From assembly GCA_964616145.1 (NCBI GenBank), contig CAZTRD010000016.1, positions 1 to 20,109 of the forward strand: a stretch of 20,109 nt of DNA, read 5' to 3'. Origin of the DNA: JAQTNP01 sp964616145 (GTDB taxonomy: Bacteria > Patescibacteriota > Minisyncoccia > Minisyncoccales > PEYH01). The position numbers were made by a program, and so were the translations under genes. The notes below the pieces were generated by a model that was given only the letters and a program-made list of their open reading frames with translations, searched no databases and was not told the origin of the DNA. Positions 6,268 through 13,652 of this stretch are shown here, piece by piece. Every line of letters begins with the position of its first letter. The first letter of the stretch is position 1.

Positions 6268-6879
6268 ATGGAAATTCGTTGGTATGGACAAGCATGTTTT
6301 TTAATTAAGACAGACGGAGAAAATAAAGAAGAAGTAAAGATAATCTTGGATCCGGCAGGAGAAGATGCCGGATTAAAAGCTCCATCAGAAGAAGCTGAAG
6401 TTTTGATTTTGTCTGATGGAAAAAAACCTAAATCAATGCCAAAGTATAGGATACTGATTCATGAGCAGGGAGAGTATGAAATTAAAAACGTATTTTTAAA
6501 GGGAATCAATATCAATGGCAGCGAAATATATATTATTGAATCAGAAGATTTAAAAATCTGCCATTTGGGAGCTTTCGCTGCTAAAGATTTAACTCCTGAA
6601 CAGATAGAAGAGATAGGAGAAATTGATGTTCTCACCATTCCTGTTGGCGGAGGAGATGTGATAACTGGAGCTGAAGCGGTGAAGATAGTAAACCAGATAG
6701 AGCCGAAGATAATCATTCCTTCTTGTTTTAATATTCCTAAATTAAAGATTAAACTGGAAGATGTAAAAGGATTTTTGAAAGCATTTGGGCAGGAAGGGAT
6801 AGAAGAACAGCCCAAATTATCAATTTCTAAAGAGAAATTGCCGGATAAGACAACAGTAGTTATATTAAAACCAAATTAA
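6268..6879 (+). CDS. Metallo-beta-lactamase-fold protein (UlaG-like) with degenerate metal site
   Basis: A 203-residue protein starting MEIRWYGQACFLI, the opening of COG2220/UlaG-like metallo-beta-lactamase-fold hydrolases (WxGhsxFxI), followed by DPAG and a VLIL strand. Where active members carry HxHxDH, this one reads SDGKKPKSMPK (49-59), with no His. A later His survives in CHLGAF (H99), but the family's final IPxH is IPSC (C153). The fold looks intact (PVGGGDVITGAEAV, EPKIIIPS), while most metal ligands are gone, so hydrolase activity is doubtful; a binding or structural role is inferred. First gene of the compact gyrA operon; next gene after 1 nt. Confidence 0.8.
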   Translation: MEIRWYGQACFLIKTDGENKEEVKIILDPAGEDAGLKAPSEEAEVLILSDGKKPKSMPKYRILIHEQGEYEIKNVFLKGININGSEIYIIESEDLKICHLGAFAAKDLTPEQIEEIGEIDVLTIPVGGGDVITGAEAVKIVNQIEPKIIIPSCFNIPKLKIKLEDVKGFLKAFGQEGIEEQPKLSISKEKLPDKTTVVILKPN

Positions 6880-6880
6880 G

Positions 6881-7120
6881 ATGAAGTTTTTAGATAATTT
6901 AAGAAAATTAGACGATTCAAAAAAGAAGCTGATTATCTGGTCAGTAGTAATTGTTCTGGCAATTGCTTTTTTCATCGTTTGGTTGAAGATTACTACATGG
7001 AGATTGGGCGGAATTTCCAAAGAGCAGTTGATGAATGGAATTACAATGCCAAACATTGAAATCCCCGAAGTTGAAATTCCTGCTTTGCCGGATTCAATAG
7101 CAACAGATACAATTTTTTAA
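6881..7120 (+). CDS. Small single-span membrane protein
   Basis: A 79-residue protein of no family I recognise. A charged N-terminus (FLDNLRKLDDSKKK) precedes one strong membrane helix at about residues 17-36; the C-terminal part is Pro/Glu/Ile-rich with a repeated pattern IEIPEVEIPALP. The charge distribution suggests N-in, C-out topology. It lies 1 nt after the MBL-fold gene and 11 nt before gyrA, without SD. The tight spacing supports it being real; function is unknown. Confidence 0.7.
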   Translation: MKFLDNLRKLDDSKKKLIIWSVVIVLAIAFFIVWLKITTWRLGGISKEQLMNGITMPNIEIPEVEIPALPDSIATDTIF

Positions 7121-7131
7121 ACATTAAAGCA

Positions 7132-9606
7132 ATGGAAAAAGAGAAAAAAGAAGATATACAAGAGATAGGGAAAGTTCTTCCAAGAGATATCTCTGAAGAA
7201 ATGAAAAATAGCTACATTGACTATGCAATGTCTGTTATCGTTGCCAGAGCTCTTCCCGATGTCAGAGATGGTCTAAAGCCCGTACACAGAAGAATCCTCT
7301 ATACCATGTATGAAGATGGATTGACTCATTCTGCCAGATTCAGAAAATCAGCCAATGTGGTTGGAGGAACATTAGCCAGATATCATCCCCACGGAGATAT
7401 GGCTGTATATGATGCTTTAGTCAGATTGGCTCAGGACTTTTCCATGAGATATCCTTTGATTACCGGGCAAGGAAACTTTGGAAGTATTGACGGAGATCCT
7501 CCAGCAGCTCCAAGATATACTGAAGCCAAAATGTCAAAGATTTCAGATGAAATCATTAATGATATCAACAAAGACACAGTTGATTTCATTGATAACTATG
7601 ATGGTTCTAGAAAAGAACCAAAAGTATTACCTGCTTTACTCCCCAATCTATTATTAAATGGTTCTGTTGGTATTGCCGTAGGCATGGCAACAAATATTCC
7701 TCCTCATAATTTGGGGGAAGTATGTGATGCAGCTATGCATTTGATAGATCATCCCGATGCAACAACAGAGGACTTGTTTGAATTCGTAAAAGGACCGGAT
7801 TTTCCAACAGGCGGGATAATGTTTAATTTAAAAGAAATTATTGCTGCGTATTCTCAAGGGAAAGGAGCAATCCTTACCAGGGGGAAAGCGGAAATTGAAG
7901 AAAAGAAGAATGGCTGGCAGATATTGATTACAGAAATCCCGTATCAGGTGCAGAAATCTGATTTAGTAACTCAAATTGCTAAACTGGTACAGGATAAAAA
8001 GATTGATAAGATAAAGGATGTAAGAGACGAATCAGATAGAGACGGATTAAGAATAGTGATTGAATTGAAAACAGGAGCTTTCCCGCAAAAGGTTTTGAAT
8101 TTATTATACAAATCCACTGATTTACAAAAAAACTATCATTTAAACATATTGGCTTTAGTTGATGGGATTCAGCCAAAGGTGTTGTCTCTGTCCGAAGTTT
8201 TAACCCACTATCTTGCTCATCGCCAAGATGTAGTTTTAAGAAGATGCAAGCACGAACTATTGAAAGCTCAAGAAAGAGCCCATATTCTAGAAGGTTTAGT
8301 TAAATGTCTGGGAAATATTGATGAAGTCATCAAGATAATCAAGAAATCCCAAAGCAGAGATGATGCCAGGAAGAATTTGATCGCTAAATTCAAGCTTACC
8401 CAAATTCAGGCAGAAGCAATTCTTGAAACTAAATTAGCAGCTTTAGCTAAATTGGAAAGAGAAAAGGTAGAAGAAGAATTAAAACAATTGCAATTAAAGA
8501 TTAAAGAATTGCAGATTTTGATTAAATCACCTAAAAAGATCCAGGAATTAGTCAAAAAGGAGTTAAAGGAGTTAAAAGAAAAATATCAGGATGCCAGAAG
8601 AACAAAACTGATGCAAAGAGGGGTGAATGAGATAAAGGAAGAAGACACAATTCCAGAAGAAGATACAATAATTACCTTAACCCAAAAGAGCTATATCAAA
8701 AGGATAGATCCGGAAACATATAAGACCCAAAATAGAGGTGGAAAAGGAATAATTGGGGCGGAAACAGGAGAAGAAGATTTTGTAGAACACTTTGTTTTTG
8801 CCAACAGCCATGACCAAGTGCTATTCTTCACTGATTCTGGCAAAGTATTTGGTCTGCCAGCATATGAAATACCAAAGGGGACAAGAACTTCAAAAGGAAG
8901 GGGCTTGGTTAATTTCTTGGAAATCGGAGCTGAAGAAAAGATAATGGCAATTATTACTATTGGCAAAAAAGACGCAGAGCAAGGAATCCAATACCTTAGC
9001 ATGTCTACCAAGAATGGCATTGTAAAAAGAACTGCCCTGGATAAATTCAAGAATTTAAGAAGCTCTGGACTGATAGCTATTAATTTGAAGAAGGGAGATG
9101 ATTTAAGAAAAGTAGAAAAGACAACTGGCAATGATCAACTGATCCTTGTTACAAAGAATGGAATGGCAATCAGATTTAAAGAGCAAGAAGTCAGGCCGAT
9201 GCAAAGAAGTTCATCCGGCTTGATTGGTATGCATCTTAAATCAGGAGATGAATTGGTTGGGATGGAGGTGGCAGAGGCCAAGCCGAGAGGAGAGAACAAG
9301 AAGAGGAGGGAGAATCTATTGGTTATCACAGAGAATGGATATGGTAAAATGACTAAAGTAGATCAGTATCGCTTGCAAAAAAGAGGAGGAGTGGGATTAA
9401 AGGCCGCTAAGATTACTCCAAAGACAGGAAACCTTGTTGGGACAAGAATTCTGGAAGGAATAGAGAATATTATGATAATATCAAAGAAGGGCCAAGTGAT
9501 CAGGATGTTGGCAAATAAGATTTCAGTTTTAGGTAGAGCAACTCAAGGGGTGCGCTTAATGAGATTGGATACTAATGACAAAGTCGCCTCTCTTGTTTAC
9601 TTATAA
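7132..9606 (+). CDS. gyrA: DNA gyrase subunit A
   Basis: An 824-residue type IIA topoisomerase A subunit that with GyrB introduces negative supercoils using ATP. The N-terminal breakage-reunion domain shows VARALPDVRDGLKPVHRRIL and catalytic Y129 in APRYTEAK (E. coli Y122). A coiled-coil tower follows around 400-490, then the C-terminal beta-pinwheel with the GyrA box QKRGGVG (749-755), which separates GyrA from ParC. In the quinolone-resistance region HPHGDMAVYD (85-94), the residue matching E. coli Ser83 is Met90; the Asp87 equivalent D94 is kept. No SD is seen. It is the third gene of the operon; the stop is 1 nt before the methyltransferase ATG. gyrB is not in this window. Confidence 0.97.
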   Translation: MEKEKKEDIQEIGKVLPRDISEEMKNSYIDYAMSVIVARALPDVRDGLKPVHRRILYTMYEDGLTHSARFRKSANVVGGTLARYHPHGDMAVYDALVRLAQDFSMRYPLITGQGNFGSIDGDPPAAPRYTEAKMSKISDEIINDINKDTVDFIDNYDGSRKEPKVLPALLPNLLLNGSVGIAVGMATNIPPHNLGEVCDAAMHLIDHPDATTEDLFEFVKGPDFPTGGIMFNLKEIIAAYSQGKGAILTRGKAEIEEKKNGWQILITEIPYQVQKSDLVTQIAKLVQDKKIDKIKDVRDESDRDGLRIVIELKTGAFPQKVLNLLYKSTDLQKNYHLNILALVDGIQPKVLSLSEVLTHYLAHRQDVVLRRCKHELLKAQERAHILEGLVKCLGNIDEVIKIIKKSQSRDDARKNLIAKFKLTQIQAEAILETKLAALAKLEREKVEEELKQLQLKIKELQILIKSPKKIQELVKKELKELKEKYQDARRTKLMQRGVNEIKEEDTIPEEDTIITLTQKSYIKRIDPETYKTQNRGGKGIIGAETGEEDFVEHFVFANSHDQVLFFTDSGKVFGLPAYEIPKGTRTSKGRGLVNFLEIGAEEKIMAIITIGKKDAEQGIQYLSMSTKNGIVKRTALDKFKNLRSSGLIAINLKKGDDLRKVEKTTGNDQLILVTKNGMAIRFKEQEVRPMQRSSSGLIGMHLKSGDELVGMEVAEAKPRGENKKRRENLLVITENGYGKMTKVDQYRLQKRGGVGLKAAKITPKTGNLVGTRILEGIENIMIISKKGQVIRMLANKISVLGRATQGVRLMRLDTNDKVASLVYL

Positions 9607-9607
9607 T

Positions 9608-10126
9608 ATGGTTTCTTTACTAGAACCAGAAAAAATTATCAATCAGATCCCAATAGAAGAGCATTTCCTCTCTGCTGATTTCGGCTGCGGAGCAGGAGGA
9701 TTTACAATTCCTTTAGCCAGAAGATCTTTAAAAGGCCTTGTCTATGCTTTTGATATACAAGACACCGTATTGTCTGCATTGCAGGGTAATGCAACTTCTC
9801 AAGGATTGAATAACATCAAGGCAGCCAAATGTGATTTAGAGGCGCCAAGCGCTACAGGAATTCCGGCCAATTCTTTGGATTTAATTATTATCGTAAATGT
9901 TTTGTTTCAGGCAGAGCATGCTGATTTGGTTTTAAAGGAGGCAGCCAGGATTATTAAGCCGGGAGGAATGATAGTTATTGTCGATTGGAAGAAAGATGTT
10001 CCCTTCGGTCCAAATGCAAGAATATCTCTGCAGGAAACCCAAGATATTCTCAGGAGATTAGATGTTAAATTAAAACATGAAATTGAAGCTGGAACATATC
10101 ACTGGGGAGCGATATTTGGGAAATAG
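9608..10126 (+). CDS. Class I SAM-dependent methyltransferase
   Basis: A 172-residue Rossmann-fold methyltransferase. Motif I is DFGCGAGGF (24-32), the acidic end of strand 2 is FDIQ (D49), the motif before strand 4 is SLDLIIIVNVLFQ (89-101), and the post-motif region is IIKPGGMIVIVDW (115-127). The pattern is that of the UbiE/Methyltransf_11 type, but the substrate cannot be told. ATG 9608 is preferred over 9575 because it follows the gyrA stop by 1 nt and begins at the conserved N-terminus. The last bases overlap the start of the next gene. Its position between gyrA and the pilin-like genes may reflect only operon packing. Confidence 0.85.
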   Translation: MVSLLEPEKIINQIPIEEHFLSADFGCGAGGFTIPLARRSLKGLVYAFDIQDTVLSALQGNATSQGLNNIKAAKCDLEAPSATGIPANSLDLIIIVNVLFQAEHADLVLKEAARIIKPGGMIVIVDWKKDVPFGPNARISLQETQDILRRLDVKLKHEIEAGTYHWGAIFGK

Positions 10127-10985
10127 GGTAAAGAAGATATTGCTTTCCATCTCATTATTTATCGGGATTATTATTTGTTGCCAAATAGTTTTTGCCTCTA
10201 GTTTAAAAGATATTTATACTTTTAATGTAACTTTTCCTAGCGGACCAGTATCTGCTGGCGATAGAGTTGAAGTAAAAATTAATGCTTCAGTATATCCTGG
10301 ATTCTTAGCTAATGGAGTTGAGGTCGATATGGGGAATGGGTTTATCGAGCGTATAGCTTGCAATTCTTACGGCAATTGTAGTGGAGATGTTTCTAGTACA
10401 TATTCCGTAGGAGGAGAATATACTATAAAAGCTGAATTCTGTTATGTTGCTGGTAATGGTTTGACAATTTGTCCTCGAGGAGGTGGGGGACAAGAAGTGG
10501 TAGAGGGTATATGTTGTGTAACAGAGATATCGCAGATCCAAGTTGAATCAAGTCCATTGCCTTTATTATGTAATAATGGTGTTATAGACAGCAATGAGGA
10601 GTGCGACAGTTCTAATCTAAATGGAAAAACATGCATTGATTATGGTTTTGACGGAGGTACTCTAACTTGCATAGATTGCTCCATAAATACCTCACAATGC
10701 ACTAGCGACTCAATAGAGCTTCCCGACCGATATCCCAATCCTCTTTCATGGGAGAATATTCTAGAATTTTTAAAAGATGCTGTAACTTGGATTTTCAGAG
10801 TGGGTTCAGGATTAGCTGTTTTAATGATTCTAATTGGGGCCTTTATCATAGTAACCTCTGCTGGTGATCCAAGAAGAGCAGAGAAAGGCAAACAAACAGT
10901 GATTTGGGCAGTGATAGGGTTTGTTGTTACTATGATAGTTAATGGTATTATCGCACTATTAAAAGCAATAATGGGAGCAAAATAA
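10116..10985 (+). CDS. T4SS pilin-like protein 1 with Ig-like and Cys-rich ectodomain
   Basis: A 289-residue exported protein. I choose TTG 10116, overlapping the methyltransferase by 11 nt, because GGGGAG lies 5-6 nt upstream and it gives a clean signal peptide (VKKILLSISLFIG...VFAS); ATG 10077 in frame would add 13 residues. After the signal comes an Ig-like beta domain (SGPVSAGDRVEVKI, FCYV), then a Cys-rich block beginning CNNGVIDSNEECD and ending CIDCSINTSQC. The C-terminal 82 residues are a two-helix hairpin: helix about 226-247, motif VTSAGDPRR, helix about 262-285. This hairpin matches the TrbC/VirB2-like T4SS_pilin pattern common in Patescibacteria. It probably sits in the membrane with the ectodomain outside; assembly into a filament is inferred. 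Confidence 0.8.
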   Translation: MGNRVKKILLSISLFIGIIICCQIVFASSLKDIYTFNVTFPSGPVSAGDRVEVKINASVYPGFLANGVEVDMGNGFIERIACNSYGNCSGDVSSTYSVGGEYTIKAEFCYVAGNGLTICPRGGGGQEVVEGICCVTEISQIQVESSPLPLLCNNGVIDSNEECDSSNLNGKTCIDYGFDGGTLTCIDCSINTSQCTSDSIELPDRYPNPLSWENILEFLKDAVTWIFRVGSGLAVLMILIGAFIIVTSAGDPRRAEKGKQTVIWAVIGFVVTMIVNGIIALLKAIMGAK

Positions 10986-10986
10986 T

Positions 10987-11712
10987 ATGAAAAAAATATT
11001 ATTAACAGTAGTCACATTATTCATGCTTAGTTTTTGTTTTGTTTATGCCCAGGACTCTGTCAGGATAGAAAGGGTTACATTATCTCCAGAAAATCTAAAA
11101 GTAGGAGATACAATTAAGATTACTATAGAATCTCAGGGCTATTCTGCCGATCCAAGGTTGTCTCTAGGCGATGCTAGAATGAGGATAAATTATGGATTTT
11201 CTGATTCAACAGGAGATTCATCTTGGGACGATATGCAAATTGAAAGTGCGGTAGGCGGGAAATCCTTATTTTATGGATCTACGGTATATTACGACAGCCA
11301 AACATATAATATTAACGTAGAGGTGTGTTATCAAAAAGCAGGAGCGGGGATGAGTTGGAATAATGAAAATTCGCTAGTTTGTAATACTTTTACTACTTCA
11401 GTTACCCCGATTGCCCTAGATACCGGATCGGATATCGCGGCTTCAGAAGGAAAATCACTTAATCCATTCGCCTGCGAATCTTTGGGAGAATGTTTTGATA
11501 TGATAGCTACTACCCTATTTTATTTCTCTATTGCTTTGGTTTCCGCCACTATCATTATCGCTGGCATTCTTTTTTTAACAGGAGGAACTCCCGCTAGAAT
11601 ATCTTTAGCAAAGAAAATCCTTTTGTTGGGGATAGGTATTTTTGCTATAATGTTATTAGTAAAGTTTGTAGCCATTATCAGCAAAGATTACTTAACATCA
11701 TCAACTCTATGA
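10987..11712 (+). CDS. T4SS pilin-like protein 2 with Ig-like ectodomain
   Basis: A 241-residue exported protein with signal peptide (MKKILLTVVTLFMLSF...VYA|QD). The ectodomain parallels that of the preceding gene: LKVGDTIKITI matches VSAGDRVEVKI, and NINVEVCYQKAG matches TIKAEFCYVAG, indicating tandem duplication and divergence. A CESLGEC pair precedes the C-terminal hairpin (helices about 177-198 and 211-232). The turn reads TGGTPAR rather than the (S/A)AG(D/N)P of its neighbours, and the end lacks the KGII motif, so this is the most divergent copy. It starts 1 nt after the previous stop without SD and overlaps the next gene by 4 nt (ATGA). Confidence 0.75.
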   Translation: MKKILLTVVTLFMLSFCFVYAQDSVRIERVTLSPENLKVGDTIKITIESQGYSADPRLSLGDARMRINYGFSDSTGDSSWDDMQIESAVGGKSLFYGSTVYYDSQTYNINVEVCYQKAGAGMSWNNENSLVCNTFTTSVTPIALDTGSDIAASEGKSLNPFACESLGECFDMIATTLFYFSIALVSATIIIAGILFLTGGTPARISLAKKILLLGIGIFAIMLLVKFVAIISKDYLTSSTL

Positions 11713-12029
11713 AAAAAAGATTTTTAATTCCAGTTGCTCTATTAATCCCACTCGTTTCTTTTGCTGAAAAAATAGCCATAGATGTCAAATTCACAAAACA
11801 TAAAGATTTTATAGAATTTTTAAACGAACTAGGCAATTGGTTATATACATTTGCCTTAGCAGCTGCGCCAGTTGTTATTCTAATAGGCGCCTTTATGTTT
11901 GTTACTGCCGCGGGGAATCCCGAAAGAGTAAAAACCGGCAGAAGATTGATAATTTGGGCAATAGTCGGTCTGGCTATTGTTATGACTTCCAAAGGAATAA
12001 TAATTTTGGTTCATGAGTTATTATCATAA
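11709..12029 (+). CDS. T4SS pilin-like protein 3 (minimal form)
   Basis: A 106-residue protein that is nearly all pilin core: signal-like N-terminus (MKKRFLIPVALLIPLVSFA), a short linker, helix about 46-66, turn VTAAGNPER, helix about 80-102 ending SKGIIILV. Of the five paralogues it has almost no ectodomain and has the size of a VirB2/TrbC pilin, so it is a candidate main subunit, although the protein encoded at 12979 may be made separately. It overlaps the preceding stop by 4 nt and is followed after 4 nt by the next pilin-like gene. Confidence 0.8.
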   Translation: MKKRFLIPVALLIPLVSFAEKIAIDVKFTKHKDFIEFLNELGNWLYTFALAAAPVVILIGAFMFVTAAGNPERVKTGRRLIIWAIVGLAIVMTSKGIIILVHELLS

Positions 12030-12033
12030 TTTT

Positions 12034-12897
12034 ATGAAAAAGATTTTACCTGTTTTAATAATTTCCCTGTTTTTATGTTTTAATTTTTGTTTTGCCGAAC
12101 CCCTTGATCCAGGGTCTACATTTGGTATTCCTGGGTTCAGTGATGTGGGCACTATTCCCGCTCTCTTACTTAGCGGCCAAGGGGTAATGGATGGATCCTG
12201 GTCTCTTGAAGTTACAGATGCATCAATCCCGACGAATATTAAAGGATTTGAGAAGATAAATATTAGGGTAAGAGTAAAATCCGCTAAATTAGATAAAAAT
12301 ATACCGGCAATTGTCGTAGCTACTCAAAAAGATCTATCTGCAACAGAATATACTGCTATAAGTAAATATGAAATATGCGAACCGTCCCCAGTTTATGATT
12401 ACATTTCTCTTGCCCCTAAGGTAGATTATTACCAAGGGACTTGCGATATTACTTTATCTGGAACGATTGGATCAAAAGATCAGGATAAAATAGAATTGGC
12501 AATAGTGTTATACAAGGGAGATGCAGAGCATGGCCTGATGGGGGCTAATACTACCATGGTGCAGAAGAAAACCTATACTATCAATGTTTTGCCATCATCT
12601 ACTAGCGGGGGAGACTCAGGAGCCACAGAAAATCTAGGAGCTCTAAAATGGGAATCAATAGTTGATTTCGCCAATCATGTCATTAATATTATATTTGGAA
12701 TTATTGTTTCCTTTGCCTTTATAGCAATTGTTATTGGTGGGATTCTAATGGTCACTTCCGCGGGAGACCCGACAAGAGTAGCCAAGGCAAGAAATACGAT
12801 ATTCTTTGCTTTGGCTGGATTTGCCATAGCATCTTTGTCAAAAGGAATAGTTTCCTTAATACAGGCAATAATGGGAGTAAAGGAAAAGAGTGGATAA
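12034..12897 (+). CDS. T4SS pilin-like protein 4 with large ectodomain
   Basis: A 287-residue exported protein. ATG 12034 (MKKILPVLIISLF) is preferred to 12013 because it gives a typical signal peptide and avoids overlapping the previous gene. The ectodomain of about 170 residues is beta-rich (FEKINIRVRVKSAKL, DKIELAIVLYKG, KKTYTINVLP) with two Cys near the middle, followed by a Ser/Gly linker (SSTSGGDSG). The C-terminal hairpin has helices about 218-241 and 253-280 around VTSAGDPTR and ends SKGIVSLIQAIMG, nearly repeating the end of protein 1. Last gene of the operon; the following 81 bp hold a promoter for the fifth copy. Confidence 0.8.
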   Translation: MKKILPVLIISLFLCFNFCFAEPLDPGSTFGIPGFSDVGTIPALLLSGQGVMDGSWSLEVTDASIPTNIKGFEKINIRVRVKSAKLDKNIPAIVVATQKDLSATEYTAISKYEICEPSPVYDYISLAPKVDYYQGTCDITLSGTIGSKDQDKIELAIVLYKGDAEHGLMGANTTMVQKKTYTINVLPSSTSGGDSGATENLGALKWESIVDFANHVINIIFGIIVSFAFIAIVIGGILMVTSAGDPTRVAKARNTIFFALAGFAIASLSKGIVSLIQAIMGVKEKSG

Positions 12898-12902
12898 AGG
12901 GC

Positions 12903-12931
12903 TTGCTTACCACTTGATTATTATATATGAT
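12903..12931 (+). promoter_or_regulatory. Promoter of the fifth pilin-like gene
   Basis: TTGCTT (12903-12908), 17-bp spacer, TATGAT (12926-12931, 5 of 6 to consensus). The leader of about 41 nt has no SD close to the ATG. It would let this pilin-like gene and the following tRNA-Leu be expressed apart from the gyrA operon. Confidence 0.5.
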
Positions 12932-12978
12932 ATTAAAAGAACAATAATAAAGGTCGTTAAGAATTAATTACTTAAAAT

Positions 12979-13512
12979 ATGAACACATTATTAAAAGTTT
13001 TAGCAGGAGTTACATTAGTAACATTATTAGTTTTGCCAGTGGCTGGAGTTTTAGCAGCATGTGTTGGAACAGCTAATGGAGTGATAGAGGGTAGTGAGGC
13101 CTGCGATGCTGGTCCTGGTGGTCTTGCTCCTACTGCTACCACCCCAGGTTGTAGTGCTAATTGCGAGGTAATGCCAGCTACTACCGGAGGAACAGGAGGT
13201 ACGGGGGGAAGCACTGTTGGCGGGAAGGATCCATCAGAATTACCAGACTGGACAGCCGATGAAGTTATGGAATTGATTGGTAAAATAGTAAACTGGATAT
13301 TCACATTCTTAATGCTATTTGTTGTCATTATGGTATTGATTGCAGGATTTACATTCGTGACTGGTGGTGGTAATCCAGACAATGTTACTAAGGCTCGAAA
13401 TATGCTAATGTACGCTCTAGTCGGTTTTGCCGTAGGAATGTTGGCAAAAGGTATTATAGCTCTTGTACAAGCATTTCTGAATAAGGAGATAGGAGGAGGA
13501 GGATTCATCTAG
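12979..13512 (+). CDS. T4SS pilin-like protein 5 with Cys motif and Gly/Thr linker
   Basis: A 177-residue exported protein: signal peptide (1 to about 26), a four-Cys block (28-62) with NGVIEGSEACD resembling NGVIDSNEECD of protein 1, a flexible Thr/Gly linker (67-82), and the pilin hairpin with helices about 106-127 and 143-165 around VTGGGNPDN, ending AKGIIALVQAFL, then a Gly-rich tail. The Cys block recalls the short 'NGVxExGExCD' repeats seen in many secreted bacterial proteins. It has its own promoter and is followed after 14 nt by tRNA-Leu. Separate expression makes it a candidate abundant subunit or tip adhesin; that is inference. Confidence 0.8.
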   Translation: MNTLLKVLAGVTLVTLLVLPVAGVLAACVGTANGVIEGSEACDAGPGGLAPTATTPGCSANCEVMPATTGGTGGTGGSTVGGKDPSELPDWTADEVMELIGKIVNWIFTFLMLFVVIMVLIAGFTFVTGGGNPDNVTKARNMLMYALVGFAVGMLAKGIIALVQAFLNKEIGGGGFI

Positions 13513-13526
13513 GCAATTTTAATTAG

Positions 13527-13606
13527 GTCCCCGTGGCGGAATTGGCATACGCGCAGCGCTTAGGACGCTGTCCGCAAGGGTGGGGGTTCAAATCCCTCCG
13601 GGGACA
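13527..13606 (+). tRNA. tRNA-Leu(UAG)
   Basis: Acceptor arms GTCCCCG/CGGGGAC, discriminator A, anticodon stem CAGCG/CGCTG with loop CTTAGGA (anticodon UAG, 13561-13563), a long variable arm (TCCGCAAGGGTG region) and T-loop GTTCAAAT. 80 nt, no encoded CCA. It lies 14 nt after the pilin-like gene and just before a terminator. Confidence 0.95.
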
Positions 13607-13607
13607 C

Positions 13608-13632
13608 AAAAGACCGCTTATCGCGGTTTTTT
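13608..13632. terminator. Bidirectional terminator between tRNA-Leu and hsp20
   Basis: A 10-bp stem with core ACCGC/GCGGT (13613-13617 / 13623-13627), 5-nt loop, A-run before and T-run after. It serves the tRNA on the plus strand and the convergent hsp20 unit on the minus strand. Confidence 0.75.
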
Positions 13633-13652
13633 GTTGAATTAGATATATTGTA

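Noticed and set aside
12972..13508. Long Pro/Thr-rich open frame opposite the fifth pilin-like gene
   Set aside because: It mirrors the Gly/Thr-rich coding strand, has no start signals, and the plus-strand protein has signal peptide, motif and promoter.
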